Positions 54,605 to 63,989 of a stretch of 64,000 bases of DNA are shown one piece after another. Source of the stretch: Lignipirellula cremea (GTDB lineage Bacteria; Planctomycetota; Planctomycetia; Pirellulales; Pirellulaceae); contig NZ_CP036433.1 of NCBI RefSeq assembly GCF_007751035.1, positions 5,623,001 through 5,687,000 on the forward strand. The letters run 5' to 3'. The notes beneath the pieces are model-generated. The model ran no database searches, was not told the origin of the DNA, and was given only the letters and a program-made list of their open reading frames with translations. A program made the translations under genes and the position numbers. The stretch's first letter is position 1. Every line of letters starts with the position of its first letter.

Positions 54605-54658
54605 AGTCGTCTTTCACTCCGTGAAAGAACGTGTCCTTTCGCGGAGCGAAAGGCGACT
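54605..54658. repeat. Paired-hairpin intergenic repeat (best copy)
   Basis: An outer stem AGTCG (54605-54609) with CGACT (54654-54658) encloses hairpin 1 CTTTCAC-TCC-GTGAAAG (54611-54627) and hairpin 2 CCTTTCGC-GGA-GCGAAAGG (54635-54653). It is between convergent genes. Other copies at 57953-57975, 58065-58083 and 30229-30283 keep the stems with compensatory changes. Confidence 0.75.
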
Positions 54659-54721
54659 TTCTGCGCCTGCGATTTCGCAAAACGATCAAACCAGTTTCGA
54701 CAGTGATTTCCCTCGCGTTCC

Positions 54722-55072
54722 TTAGTTCCGCAGGACGAATTCGAACTCCAGGTTCTCGTTGCCCAGGGTGGCGCCTTTGATGCTGCGCACGTTGTTATAC
54801 GTCACGGCGATCTGATAGGTCCCCGGCTGCAGGCCATTGGCCGTGAACAGACCGTTGACCGTGTTGCCGGTCGCGACCGATTTGTTGAGGCTGTCGTAAA
54901 TCTGCACAAAGGCGCCCTGGATCGAGCGGTCGTTCTGCGACACAAACACCGTCAGCGACGGCGAAGCATTCGCTACCAGGCTCGGCGACTGCCCGCCAGG
55001 AGCGTTCTGCTCCTCAGCGCTGCACGGATTCACCAGGAACAGGAGCAGCAGAACTGCGAGGGAAGAACGCAT
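54722..55072 (-). CDS. Small exported beta-rich protein
   Basis: A 116-residue protein with a signal peptide (LAVLLLLFLVNPCSAEE) and a mature part that resembles a carboxypeptidase-regulatory or SdrD-like beta-sandwich: FVQIYDSLNKSVATGNTVNGLFTANGLQPGTYQIAVTYN. This pattern suggests a structural or binding module. The start at 55072 has AGGAA upstream; the open frame is longer but its N-terminal 88 residues are not signal-like. Function unknown. Confidence 0.7.
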   Translation of the reverse strand: MRSSLAVLLLLFLVNPCSAEEQNAPGGQSPSLVANASPSLTVFVSQNDRSIQGAFVQIYDSLNKSVATGNTVNGLFTANGLQPGTYQIAVTYNNVRSIKGATLGNENLEFEFVLRN

Positions 55073-55339
55073 TACAGAATTCCTGATAGTACAGAGGGAA
55101 ACAAACGCCGGATCGAGGCGTCGTCCGGAAGCGGCCGCAAAAAGGGAACGGCAGCTACCAACGGTAACTCCAGATACGTCGCCGATGTCGTTAATTCCGG
55201 TTAGTTTTGGGGGAGGAAGACGGTCCTTGCGAGCAACTGCAGGGAGAAGCCGAATCGTGCGGGCGGTGGAGAGCGAGGGAGCGAGAGAGCCGGGGCGGCG
55301 TCTGTGGGGATTGAGGGTAAGATTAAGAAGGGGCAAGAG

Positions 55340-56548
55340 TTAGAGCGGGCGGATTGTCACTTCGTCGCCGGGGAGCCAGGTGCGGTCGCCAGCGGGGAAG
55401 AGGATCAGGCAATCCGCTTGCGACAGGGTGCGCAGGTCGGCGGAGCCTTTCCAGGCTAACGGCGAGGCCGTGTTGCTAACGGCGTCGAAATGGCCGGGCC
55501 AGAAGACGGGACGATCCGATCGCTGCGCATGGTCCGCGCCGAGCGTGGCATGGCGGACAGGCAACGTCGTGGGATCGAGACCCGCGATCGCCGCGATGGC
55601 GGGCCGGGCGAACAGCTCGAAGCAGACCAGACTGCTCACTGGATTCCCCGGCAGGCCGAACACGAGCGTCCTTCGGCCCGACTCTTCCCGTACGCCAAAC
55701 CATAACGGCTTGCCCGGCTTCAGACGGACTTTGTGAAAGACTTCCCGCACCCCCAGCTCACGCAGGATCGACGGCGTCAGATCCAGCACGCCGGCCGACA
55801 CGCCGCCGGAAAGAAGTAACACGTCGCTTTCCAGCCCACGGGCAATGGCCGTCCGCAGCGATTCAGGATCGTCCCGCGCGACGCCCAGGTCGATCATCTG
55901 GGCGCCTGCCTGTTCGCCGGCGGCCAGCAGCATGGGGCCGTTGCTGTTGCGGATCTGGCCAGGAGCCGGCTGGTCGTCGGCCGTCAGCTCGTTCCCGGTC
56001 GCCAGCACGGACGCCTGGGGGCGAGGAAAGCAGAGCAAATTACGGCCGATCGCTTCGGCCAACAGTCCGATATCGACAGGACGCAGCCGCTTGCCGGCGG
56101 GCAGCACCTGGTCGCCGGTCCGGATGGAAAGCCCTTGCGGCATGATGTTCTGGCCCGGCTTGAACGTCGGGTCGTTGATCTCCACCTGTTCCCGCCCACC
56201 CGTCGTTCGCAGCGTGGTCCGCTCGACCATGACGACCGTATCGACCCCGGGCGGCAATGGGGCGCCGGTCATGATCCGCGTCGCCTGACCCGGGCCGACG
56301 GGCAAGGTCGGCAGCTCGCCGGCGGTGATCTGCTCCTGCACGTCGAGGACGGCCGGCTGCTGTGCGAGGTCGGCGGCCCGCAGGGCGTAGCCGTCCATCA
56401 GGGCTTTCTCATGCGGCGGCGAGTCCACATTGCTGATCGCCGCGGCCGCCAGCACCAGGCCGAGCGCCTGGTCCAGCGGCGTCATGGCCGCGGTTTTCGG
56501 CCGGGATTCATGGAGAATCTTCGCCAGGGCTTCGTCAGTCGAAAGCAT
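55340..56548 (-). CDS. moeA: Molybdopterin molybdotransferase
   Basis: A 402-residue MoeA, which inserts molybdate into adenylated molybdopterin to make the molybdenum cofactor. It shows PPHEKALMDGYALRAADL, PGQATRIMTGAPLPPGVDTVVMVE, VLATGNELT and LLSGGVSAGV in order. Length is normal for bacteria. No other moa/mob genes are in the window. It lies downstream of a PQQ-type gene on the same strand. Confidence 0.93.
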   Translation of the reverse strand: MLSTDEALAKILHESRPKTAAMTPLDQALGLVLAAAAISNVDSPPHEKALMDGYALRAADLAQQPAVLDVQEQITAGELPTLPVGPGQATRIMTGAPLPPGVDTVVMVERTTLRTTGGREQVEINDPTFKPGQNIMPQGLSIRTGDQVLPAGKRLRPVDIGLLAEAIGRNLLCFPRPQASVLATGNELTADDQPAPGQIRNSNGPMLLAAGEQAGAQMIDLGVARDDPESLRTAIARGLESDVLLLSGGVSAGVLDLTPSILRELGVREVFHKVRLKPGKPLWFGVREESGRRTLVFGLPGNPVSSLVCFELFARPAIAAIAGLDPTTLPVRHATLGADHAQRSDRPVFWPGHFDAVSNTASPLAWKGSADLRTLSQADCLILFPAGDRTWLPGDEVTIRPL

Positions 56549-56597
56549 GAAAGGCCCATCAGAAAGGAAAACGACCTGCCAGAGTACGGAACGCGCA

Positions 56598-57848
56598 CTA
56601 GTTGCCAGCTGGCGTCTTCAGGTAATAAAGATCGGTGGTGGTGCGGAGCAGCAGGCCGTCGCCGGTGGCGGCGGGGGACGCCATGCAACCGGAATCGAGC
56701 TTGTTCACGGCGAGCGACTGGTACGTTCTTCCCGGGGCCAGCACGTGCGTTTCCCCTTCCAGATTGGCGACATAAATGCGGCCGTCGAGATACAACGGCG
56801 AGCCGACAAAGTTCCCGCCAAGGCGGTGCTTCCAGACGACGCTGCCGTCGTTCACATCGAGGACCGTCATCACGCCCAGGCTATCGACCAGATACAGCAG
56901 GTCGTCGACCAGCAGCGGGTTCGGCAGCTGGCGGCCCGTTTTGGAGTGGGACCAGTCGATATGGGTATCGCTCACATCGCCTTTGCCGTCGATGCGAATG
57001 GCGACGGTTCCCAGACCGCGACTGTGGGTGTCGATGATCGCCCGGCCCTGGTGGAAGATCGGCCGGATCGAAGCGTTCCACCCGCCATGGTTGCAGCGCC
57101 AGACTTCCTTGCCGGTCTTCGGTTCATAGGCGATCGTGGCGCCCGAGCTGGGGCTGATCAGCAGTTCCTTGCCGGCGACGGTGACGATGGCGGCCGTGCT
57201 GTACGCCTTTTTCTTATCGCCGTCGTCCGGCGCCGATTCGTACTTGATCTCACGATCTTTGCGCCAGACTGTTTCGCCGGTGTGCTTGTCGAGCGCGGTC
57301 AGATACTGCACATCGAAGCCGTCGTAACTGACAAACAGCAGGCCGTCGTGCACAATCGGCGAGGCGCCCGGCCCGCGGTAGTGGTCACAGGCGAAGTCCC
57401 GTCGTTCCCAGCGTTTCTCGCCGGTCTTCGTATCCAGGCAGGCCGTGCCGTACTTGCCAAAATGCACGTACACGCTGCCCTCTTCCACAAACGGCGTCGG
57501 CGACGCGTAGCTGTTAAACGCATGGCAAAAGTCGGGCGATTCATTCTCAAACAGCAGCACGTCATGTATGACCTTGCCGGAGTTTTTGTCCAGGCACACG
57601 GCGTACATGCGGGTTCCGTCTTCGGTCGCCGTGGTCAACCAGATCTGATCTTTCCACACGACCGGCGATGACCAGCCTTTGCCGTGGATGGGCGTTTTCC
57701 AGGCGACATTCTGCTGTTCGCTCCAGGTGAGCGGAGCCGTCCCCGCGGCATGGCCGTCGCCCTGGGGACCCAGGTACTGGTTCCAGTCTGCGGCCGTGGC
57801 GGAAGAGCCGAAAATCAGACAGACAAGAAGTGCAGGCAGGTATCGCAT
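56598..57848 (-). CDS. Secreted PQQ-like beta-propeller protein
   Basis: A 416-residue protein with a signal peptide (LPALLVCLIFGSSATAA) and repeated propeller blades, each with a WxxxxxG-type motif such as VAWKTPIHGKGWSSPVVW, VVWKHRLGGNFVGSPLYLDGRIYVANLEGE and TVWRKDRE. The family includes quinoprotein dehydrogenases and non-enzymatic outer-membrane assembly factors; without further domains its activity is unknown. The start at 57848 gives the leader peptide; the frame upstream is open but unlikely. It is transcribed toward moeA with a short gap. Confidence 0.86.
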   Translation of the reverse strand: MRYLPALLVCLIFGSSATAADWNQYLGPQGDGHAAGTAPLTWSEQQNVAWKTPIHGKGWSSPVVWKDQIWLTTATEDGTRMYAVCLDKNSGKVIHDVLLFENESPDFCHAFNSYASPTPFVEEGSVYVHFGKYGTACLDTKTGEKRWERRDFACDHYRGPGASPIVHDGLLFVSYDGFDVQYLTALDKHTGETVWRKDREIKYESAPDDGDKKKAYSTAAIVTVAGKELLISPSSGATIAYEPKTGKEVWRCNHGGWNASIRPIFHQGRAIIDTHSRGLGTVAIRIDGKGDVSDTHIDWSHSKTGRQLPNPLLVDDLLYLVDSLGVMTVLDVNDGSVVWKHRLGGNFVGSPLYLDGRIYVANLEGETHVLAPGRTYQSLAVNKLDSGCMASPAATGDGLLLRTTTDLYYLKTPAGN

Positions 57849-58186
57849 AACGCCATTGGGGGCAAAGGGAAGAAAGAGCAGACAGGCGACCGCCCACAAC
57901 GCGCGGCCGCAACGTGGACGCAGACCCCGTCGACTTTCGGAATTCCTCGGTCAGTCGTCTTTTGCTCCGCAAAAGAACGCGATCTTTCACGGGGAACGCG
58001 AAGGTAATTACTGTCGATTCTGGTTGGGTTGTTTTGCGAACCAGCCGGCGCAGAAAGTACGCGTCCTTTCACGGAGTGAAAGGCGACTGTCCGGCGTCTG
58101 ATCTTGCTCAGAACGACGAATCCATATCTGGCGGTGATTCTTTCCACGTTCCGAACGAGGGCCGACTTTTGGGGGCTGCGTACGCC
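57849..58186. repeat. Intergenic stretch with two paired-hairpin repeat copies
   Basis: A 338-base gap between two minus-strand genes. A partial copy at 57953-57975 has stem CTTTTGC (57959-57965) with GCAAAAG (57969-57975). A second at 58065-58083 has CCTTTCAC with GTGAAAGG (8 base pairs) followed by CGACT. They vary from the 54605 copy by paired changes. No gene here. Confidence 0.7.
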
Positions 58187-59005
58187 TTACATGCTGGCCT
58201 GGCCGAACACTTTTCGCAAGGCGGTCATGCCGATCTCGCCCATCTGGAGGGCCGGGACTTGCCACAGTTGCGGGTTCATCAGTTCGATCGAGACGGTGCG
58301 GTCGTAGCCAATGGCGGCCAGCCGTTCGACGATCGGTCCCAGCGGAATGTCGCCGTCGCCCGGCAGGATGCGCTGGCTGTCGGCGGCAAACTCCCGCGGC
58401 GTATCGGCCAGGTCGCACACCTGCACATGGAACAGGTTGTCGGTCGTCAGGCAAGCAAGGTCGCTTTCCTGACTGGGCCCGACATAATAATGGAAGGCGT
58501 CCAGGCAGAGCCCCAGCCAGGGATTGCCGGTATCGGCCACCATCGCCGCTGCGGTCAGCAGGTTGTTACCGACGACGGCCTTTGCCTGGAACTCCAACGC
58601 GGCCCTTACGCCTGCCTGTTCGGCCGCCTGGGCCAGCTGCAGGAGCGATGCGGTCGCCCGATCCAGATCCTGCTGGGTCAGCGGCCCGACAACATCGCCA
58701 GCGACAACCAGCGTTTCGATGCCCAGGTCGCGACACAATTTCAGCCGCCGGTCCAGGAGGGACCAGGCTTCCTGTCGGGCTTCGCCCTGGGTGATCAGCA
58801 GGCCGCCCTGGTAGCTGGCGACGGGGGCTTTGATTTCGTTCTCTTCCAGTAGCCGTTTGACGTCGTCGAGCGAATGGTTTTCCAGGTAGGCCTCCAGCTT
58901 GGTCAGCCAGATTTCGATCGCCTCGCAATGGCCGGCGGCAAAGTCGGCCACATCGGTTTCCAGCGGCGAGTTCAAACAGCAGACCTGGCTGACAGCGAAG
59001 AGCAT
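58187..59005 (-). CDS. Sugar phosphate isomerase/epimerase (AP endonuclease 2 fold)
   Basis: A 272-residue TIM-barrel protein of the xylose-isomerase-like family. It contains WLTKLEAYLENHS, LVVAGDVVGPLTQ, LEFQAKAVVG, GLCLDAFHYY and VSIELMNPQLW, with acidic residues suited to a metal site. Such proteins act as sugar or sugar-phosphate isomerases/epimerases in polyol or inositol catabolism; the substrate is not clear. Start at 59005 is preceded by GAAAAGG; an extended frame upstream is rejected. It lies between the PQQ gene region and glyS. Confidence 0.83.
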   Translation of the reverse strand: MLFAVSQVCCLNSPLETDVADFAAGHCEAIEIWLTKLEAYLENHSLDDVKRLLEENEIKAPVASYQGGLLITQGEARQEAWSLLDRRLKLCRDLGIETLVVAGDVVGPLTQQDLDRATASLLQLAQAAEQAGVRAALEFQAKAVVGNNLLTAAAMVADTGNPWLGLCLDAFHYYVGPSQESDLACLTTDNLFHVQVCDLADTPREFAADSQRILPGDGDIPLGPIVERLAAIGYDRTVSIELMNPQLWQVPALQMGEIGMTALRKVFGQASM

Positions 59006-59127
59006 GGCCTTTTCATTTTCTCGAAAACGGGAGAGCGGGCGAGTCGTCGTCCTGGCGTTTGCCGTCAGGGCGAGCGGGATTATCTCCGCCGCAAGCGTGG
59101 TGCAAGCGGCGGGCAGTTGGGCGGCGG

Positions 59128-60735
59128 TTAGCTGACGCGGCCGCTGATATCTTCGACCACGTCGTCGATCTTGACGCGCCATTGCTCAAGCGAATCGCGA
59201 TCGCGAACGGTAACCGTGTTATCGGTCATCGTCTGGCCGTCGACCGTAATGCAATACGGCGTGCCGGCTTCATCCTGCCGACGATAGCGGCGGCCGACGG
59301 CCCCTTTTTCGTCGTAGAACACGTTGAACTTCTTTTTCAGATCGCCGTAGATCCGCTGGGCCACTTCGGGCATGCCGTCTTTCTTCACCAGCGGGAATAC
59401 GGCCGCTTTGATCGGCGCAATTCGCGGGTGCAGCTTCATCACCGTTCGCGACTGCAGCTTGCCGTTTTCGTCGGGGGCTTCGTCTTCCGTGTAGGCCTCG
59501 CACAGAAACGCCAGGGCGGCTCGATCAGCGCCGGCCGACGGCTCGATCACGTGCGGCGTGTACTTTTCCTTCGTCTCTTCATCGCGGTACTGCAGGTCGC
59601 GACCCGATCCACGCCAGCGGGGCTTGCCGTCGGGGCCTTTTTCCAGCTCCAGCGGATTGGTGCTGGGGTCAAGCTTTCCTTCCATGTGGCTACGGAGGTC
59701 GAAGTCGCCGCGGTGGGCGATCCCCTCCAGCTCGCCGTATTCACCCGGCGTGAGGAACGGGAAGGCGTACTCAATATCGGCCGTGCCGGTGGAGTAGTGG
59801 CTCAGCTCATCATGATGATGCTCCCGCAACCGCAGTCGGTCGCCGGCCAGGCCCAGGTCCAGGTACCACTGCATGCGGCGATCCCGCCAGTAGCGATACC
59901 AGTCAGCGGACGAATCGGGATGGCAGAAGAACTCGATCTCCATCTGCTCGAACTCGCGCGAACGAAAGGTAAAGTTCCGCGGCGTGATCTCATTGCGAAA
60001 ACTCTTCCCCTGCTGGGCGATGCCAAAGGGCAGCTTCACCCGGGTGCTGTCGAGCACGTTCTTGAAGTTAACGAAGATTCCCTGGGCCGTTTCCGGACGC
60101 AAAAAGGCCGAGTCTTCCTCGGTGCCCAAAGCACCGATGATCGTTTTGAACATCAAATTGAAGTCGCGGGGATCGGTCAGCGTGCCGATCTCTTTGGCGT
60201 CGGGTCCGAGCGCCTGGGAGCGGTCTTCAATTTCCGGCAGGTCGATCAGGTCGCCGCCGATCTGCATCTGGTCAGCGTCCTTCGCGCGTAGCTTGAAGAA
60301 CTTCTGGGCGCGGGCGCGGATGTCTTCTTCGATGGCGTCGATCTCGGCCACGCTGGTGACGAAAACGCGTTTTCCTTTCGCCTCGACCCAGCGTCCTTTG
60401 ACCTGGTCAAAACGGTACCGCCGTTTGCTTTCGCGGCAGTCGACCATTTGATCGCAGAACAAATCGTAGTGGCCGGAAACCTTCCACACCTGGGGATGCA
60501 TGATGATGGTGCAGTCGAGGCCCGTCATTTCGTACGGTTCCGGCGCGCCGGCGGGGGCGATCAGCTCGTTATGGCCGACAACCATGTCGCGCCACCAGGC
60601 TTCTTTCACGTTTCGCTTTAACTCAACGCCCAGCGGACCGTAGTCCCAGAATCCGTTCAGGCCGCCGTAAATTTCGCTCGACTGGAACAGGTATCCACGG
60701 CGTTTACAGAGCGAAACAATGTTTTCCATCGACAT
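59128..60735 (-). CDS. glyS: Glycyl-tRNA synthetase (homodimeric class II)
   Basis: A 535-residue single-chain glycyl-tRNA synthetase. It opens with the family's ENIVSLCKRRGYLFQSSEIYGGLNGFWDYGPLG; motif 2 is FRNEITPRNFTFRSREFEQMEIEFF; motif 3 lies near EPSAGADRAALAFL, and the anticodon-binding domain is at the C-terminus (PIKAAVFPLVKK). This is the alpha2 type, also found in eukaryotes and archaea, not the alpha2beta2 bacterial type. The ATG at 60735 gives MSMENIV; a TTG 12 bases upstream is possible. Confidence 0.94.
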   Translation of the reverse strand: MSMENIVSLCKRRGYLFQSSEIYGGLNGFWDYGPLGVELKRNVKEAWWRDMVVGHNELIAPAGAPEPYEMTGLDCTIIMHPQVWKVSGHYDLFCDQMVDCRESKRRYRFDQVKGRWVEAKGKRVFVTSVAEIDAIEEDIRARAQKFFKLRAKDADQMQIGGDLIDLPEIEDRSQALGPDAKEIGTLTDPRDFNLMFKTIIGALGTEEDSAFLRPETAQGIFVNFKNVLDSTRVKLPFGIAQQGKSFRNEITPRNFTFRSREFEQMEIEFFCHPDSSADWYRYWRDRRMQWYLDLGLAGDRLRLREHHHDELSHYSTGTADIEYAFPFLTPGEYGELEGIAHRGDFDLRSHMEGKLDPSTNPLELEKGPDGKPRWRGSGRDLQYRDEETKEKYTPHVIEPSAGADRAALAFLCEAYTEDEAPDENGKLQSRTVMKLHPRIAPIKAAVFPLVKKDGMPEVAQRIYGDLKKKFNVFYDEKGAVGRRYRRQDEAGTPYCITVDGQTMTDNTVTVRDRDSLEQWRVKIDDVVEDISGRVS

Positions 60736-60845
60736 GGCGAAATTCAACCGTGAAGGGTTAGCGTAGGAAAAAGGTCGACCAGTAACAGGTTCCGCCGCAG
60801 CAGAAAACGCGCCGTCGGGTCGAAGTCAGATCGAGCCCGCGGATG

Positions 60846-61625
60846 TCAGGTCGACGAGGGCGATGCACAGGTAATGACCCAATCGGTCAGGTGGAGTTCG
60901 GGGACGAGTTCCAGTTTGTCGAGCTGGGCGGCGATCTCGATATCGTTTTCCTGGCCCAGCTCCAGCATGTTGCGGCCGCCCTGGCTGCTGCGCAGCGTCA
61001 GGGCCAGCGGGCTCAAGCCGAGCGGATCCCGGCGCAGCGCCCGCCAGGCGTCGGCGGCGATCTCGGCCTGGTCGTTGAACCGGACAGGCCCTTGCGGCGC
61101 GCCGGGCTGGTTCGCCCTGCGCTGGGCCACATCGTCGGCGATGGCGCCTGCCAGCAGGACGTCTTCCCGGGTGATCTCCCCATGGGTGCCGGCGCACACA
61201 ATGGCGATCTCTTCCGCGTCGGCCAGACTATCGCACAGGGCGGAAAAATTCACAAACGCCCCTAGCAGCACCCGTCTGGCGCCGCGGCAGCGCTGCATGG
61301 CGCGGGTGCCGTTGGTCGTGGTGAACAGGATCACGGCCCCGGCGACGGAGTCATCGTCGTATTCGGTCGGCGAGTTGCCCAGGTCGAAACCCTCGATCCG
61401 CACGCCTTGCCGTTCTCCGCCCAGCAGGGCGCCAGGCGTCAGGCCGGCGAGGCGCCTGGCTTCGTCGACTTCCTGGCAGGGAATCACGGCCCGGGCTCCC
61501 GCGGCCAGCGCGTAACAGATGGTCGTCGTGGCGCGCAGCACATCGATCACGACCGCCGTGCGACCTTCAAGGTCCGCGTCGGTCGCCAGGCTGGGCAGCA
61601 GGAAAACGTCTAAACTCCGTTGCAT
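60846..61625 (-). CDS. comB: 2-phosphosulfolactate phosphatase-like protein
   Basis: A 259-residue protein of the ComB family, which in coenzyme M synthesis removes phosphate from 2-phosphosulfolactate. It shows VIDVLRATTTICYALAAGA, GGERQGVRIEGFDLGNSP and ILFTTTNGTRAM, the family signatures. Bacterial ComB homologues without coenzyme M genes are widespread and of unknown role, perhaps in sulfolactate turnover. Start set at MQRSLDVFLLP (61625). None of comA, comC, comD or comE is nearby. Confidence 0.85.
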   Translation of the reverse strand: MQRSLDVFLLPSLATDADLEGRTAVVIDVLRATTTICYALAAGARAVIPCQEVDEARRLAGLTPGALLGGERQGVRIEGFDLGNSPTEYDDDSVAGAVILFTTTNGTRAMQRCRGARRVLLGAFVNFSALCDSLADAEEIAIVCAGTHGEITREDVLLAGAIADDVAQRRANQPGAPQGPVRFNDQAEIAADAWRALRRDPLGLSPLALTLRSSQGGRNMLELGQENDIEIAAQLDKLELVPELHLTDWVITCASPSST

Positions 61626-61816
61626 CCGATTCGCGCTTCTGCAGGTTCGATCCGTCCGTTTCAACTGCCAGGAATATACCAGCCCGTCGAGAAACGGACC
61701 ATCCGCCGTTGGCCAGGGGACGAGCAAGCGTTGCGGGAAGGGACTTCAGGTACGGACGGAGAGGGAGTTGTGGCCAACTCCACTACGTTGAAATCATGCG
61801 CTGACGAACGACGGCT

Positions 61817-63064
61817 TTATTTTTTGAAGCGGGCGGCCTGGCCGGTGCGGAGCGACTGGTTTGCCAGGTGGGCGGCCGCCGCACTGCGGACGCCTTGTTC
61901 GGCAGGGCAGCTGGGCGTTTTCCGCGTGCGGATGCAGTCGGTCCAGTTGGCCAGATGGTACACGGCGCCGTCGACCTCTTCAAAGAAATCGGCGCCGCGG
62001 ACGCCTGTGACGCCGTCAACCCGCTCCCGGGCCGTGACCCGCTTGTGGCGCTGGGGGTGCACTTCGTAACGGCCGCGATCGCAGTACAGGGTAGCGTCGG
62101 TCCCCATGAACTCCAGCATGGAGCGGTTCCGGTGATTGACGAACGTCCCTTCAAAGTGCGCCTGGAGGTTCTGCTCGGGGTAACGAAGCAGGGTCTGCAC
62201 GGTGTCGGGCGTCTCCCACAGGCCGGCGGAAGCGAACTGGTCGCCGATGCTCATGGCGACCGACGGCGCGTCGAGGTCGAGCATCCAGCTGGCCGTGTCG
62301 ATCCAGTGCACCATCAGGTCGGTGAAAATGCCGCCGCCAAAATCCCAGAACCAGCGCCAGTTGCGGAAGCGGTATTCGTCAAACGGCTGGTCCGGCGCCG
62401 AGCCCAGAAACTGCTTCCACAGCACCGATTGCGGGTTGATCTTGTAATCAGGGCGGGACCAGCGTTCCTGGTTCCGATTCCACGACATTTGGATTTTGTG
62501 GATTTTCCCCAGCTCGCCGGAGCGGATGATCTCGCGGGCTTCGATCAGGTGCGGCATACTGCGCTGCTGGGTGCCCACCTGGACGATCCGCTTGTTCCGG
62601 TTCTGGGCATCGATCACGCTTTGCCCTTCCTCCAGATTATGCGTCAGCGGCTTCTCCACGTAGACATCTTTCCCGGCGTCACACGCGTCGACCGTCATCG
62701 GGGTGTGCCAATGGTCAGGCGAACCGATCAGCACCGCGTCGATATCGGAACGGTCGAGCAGCTTGCGATAGTCCGTTTCCGACAGGGCCGCCTTGTCGGC
62801 CAGTTCCAGTCCCATGTTCCGGTGGACGTCCCAGATATCGCAGACGGCAGCCAGCCGCACGCCGGGCAGTTTCCCCAGTCGCTCCATCAGGCGACGACAG
62901 CGTCCGCCGGTGCCGACACAGGCGACTTCGATCGTATCGTTGGCGGCAAACCCGCGCGCCGATTCCACCTGCGTGGACAACAGGCCGGCAGCCGCCGAAG
63001 CGGCGCCCCACTGCAGCAAACGGCGGCGGTCAAGTAGCGAAGAAAAGGCAGGCGAGGCAGTCAT
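61817..63064 (-). CDS. Gfo/Idh/MocA family oxidoreductase with Tat leader
   Basis: A 415-residue NAD(P)-dependent oxidoreductase. A Tat motif (DRRRLLQWGAASAAAGLL, RRR at residues 13-15) precedes the Rossmann GTGGRCRRL. The conserved EKPLTHN segment and a C-terminal beta-sheet with a W-R-W pattern follow (NWRWFWDFGGG, which contains the family D). Exported members are common in Planctomycetota and are probably sugar or sugar-acid modifying. It stands alone; the exported esterase is upstream on the same strand. Confidence 0.9.
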   Translation of the reverse strand: MTASPAFSSLLDRRRLLQWGAASAAAGLLSTQVESARGFAANDTIEVACVGTGGRCRRLMERLGKLPGVRLAAVCDIWDVHRNMGLELADKAALSETDYRKLLDRSDIDAVLIGSPDHWHTPMTVDACDAGKDVYVEKPLTHNLEEGQSVIDAQNRNKRIVQVGTQQRSMPHLIEAREIIRSGELGKIHKIQMSWNRNQERWSRPDYKINPQSVLWKQFLGSAPDQPFDEYRFRNWRWFWDFGGGIFTDLMVHWIDTASWMLDLDAPSVAMSIGDQFASAGLWETPDTVQTLLRYPEQNLQAHFEGTFVNHRNRSMLEFMGTDATLYCDRGRYEVHPQRHKRVTARERVDGVTGVRGADFFEEVDGAVYHLANWTDCIRTRKTPSCPAEQGVRSAAAAHLANQSLRTGQAARFKK

Positions 63065-63130
63065 GGAGCAGAATCCCAGTCAGTCAGGAGTGGTGGGGCA
63101 GACGATTTTTCTGCCAGTTTAAGCCAAACG

Positions 63131-63149
63131 AACGGTCAGATCGACCGTT
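63131..63149 (-). terminator. Possible terminator after the esterase gene
   Basis: AACGGTC (63131-63137) pairs with GACCGTT (63143-63149) around a 5-base loop, in the gap after the minus-strand esterase. The T-rich tail is short (CGTTTGG) on the minus strand, so this is a weak call. Confidence 0.35.
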
Positions 63150-63218
63150 TTCAACCCGACAATCGCCAGGTCAGGCAAGACACGATACGGCTTTTTCCCG
63201 CAATGCGGGTCGCACGTT

Positions 63219-63989
63219 TTACTTGTCCGCCGGCAGACGTTTCTGGTCGAACATCCAGTCCCACATTTCGGCCGAGGCGTACGTGGGGACCCAGCTGCCA
63301 TGGCCGACGCCTGGGTACTCGGTGTACTTGGGCGAGCCGCCTGCTTTTTTGATCGCCTCGATCATTTCCTGGCTGCGCTGGGCCGGCACAGTCTTGTCGG
63401 CGCTGCCGTGGAATGCCCAGAGCGGCGTCGATTTGAGTTTCTCGGCGTCGGCCGGATCCCAGCCGCCGCAGATCGGCACGGCGGCCGCAAACAGTTCCGG
63501 ACGCTGGGCCACCGCGGCGAACGTACCGAAGCCGCCCATCGACTGCCCGGTGACGTAAATCCGCTGCTGGTCGATCGGATAGTTCTCCAGCACCGTATCG
63601 AGCGCCGCCAGGGCGACGCCGATTCGCTGCTTCCCACGGAGCAAACGCAGGCCGGCCGGCACGCCCCAGACTTCGCTCTTGGAAACGGCCGGGGCCATCA
63701 CAAAGCAGGGACGCGACTGCCGCGTTTTCTCTTCGGCCAGGTAACCCGGCGCCTGGGTGTTGCCGCCGCGACCATGCAGGGCCAGCAGAAGCGGATAGCT
63801 CTTTCCGGGTTCGATTTTTTCCGGCGTCATCAGCCAGTACGCCAGTTTGACACCGTCGTCCGACTCGAACTCAAACTTCTCGAAATGCGGCGCCCGTGTC
63901 GGCGCAGGAACCTCGCCAGGTTCTGCGGCCAGCAGGCAAGTGGGGGAGAAACATAGCAGCCAGGACAGGCAGAGGAGACTTCGTCGCAT
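63219..63989 (-). CDS. Secreted alpha/beta hydrolase (esterase/peptidase type)
   Basis: A 256-residue exported serine hydrolase. A signal peptide (LLCLSWLLCFSPTCLLAAE) precedes the mature domain. The nucleophile elbow is GQSMGGFG, the oxyanion region is LALHGRGGNT, and the acid/base follow in HGSADKTVP and GVGHGSW. This matches the PHB depolymerase/dienelactone-hydrolase type of secreted esterases. The ATG at 63989 starts the leader; 11 more bases remain before the window edge. Substrate unknown. Confidence 0.88.
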   Translation of the reverse strand: MRRSLLCLSWLLCFSPTCLLAAEPGEVPAPTRAPHFEKFEFESDDGVKLAYWLMTPEKIEPGKSYPLLLALHGRGGNTQAPGYLAEEKTRQSRPCFVMAPAVSKSEVWGVPAGLRLLRGKQRIGVALAALDTVLENYPIDQQRIYVTGQSMGGFGTFAAVAQRPELFAAAVPICGGWDPADAEKLKSTPLWAFHGSADKTVPAQRSQEMIEAIKKAGGSPKYTEYPGVGHGSWVPTYASAEMWDWMFDQKRLPADK

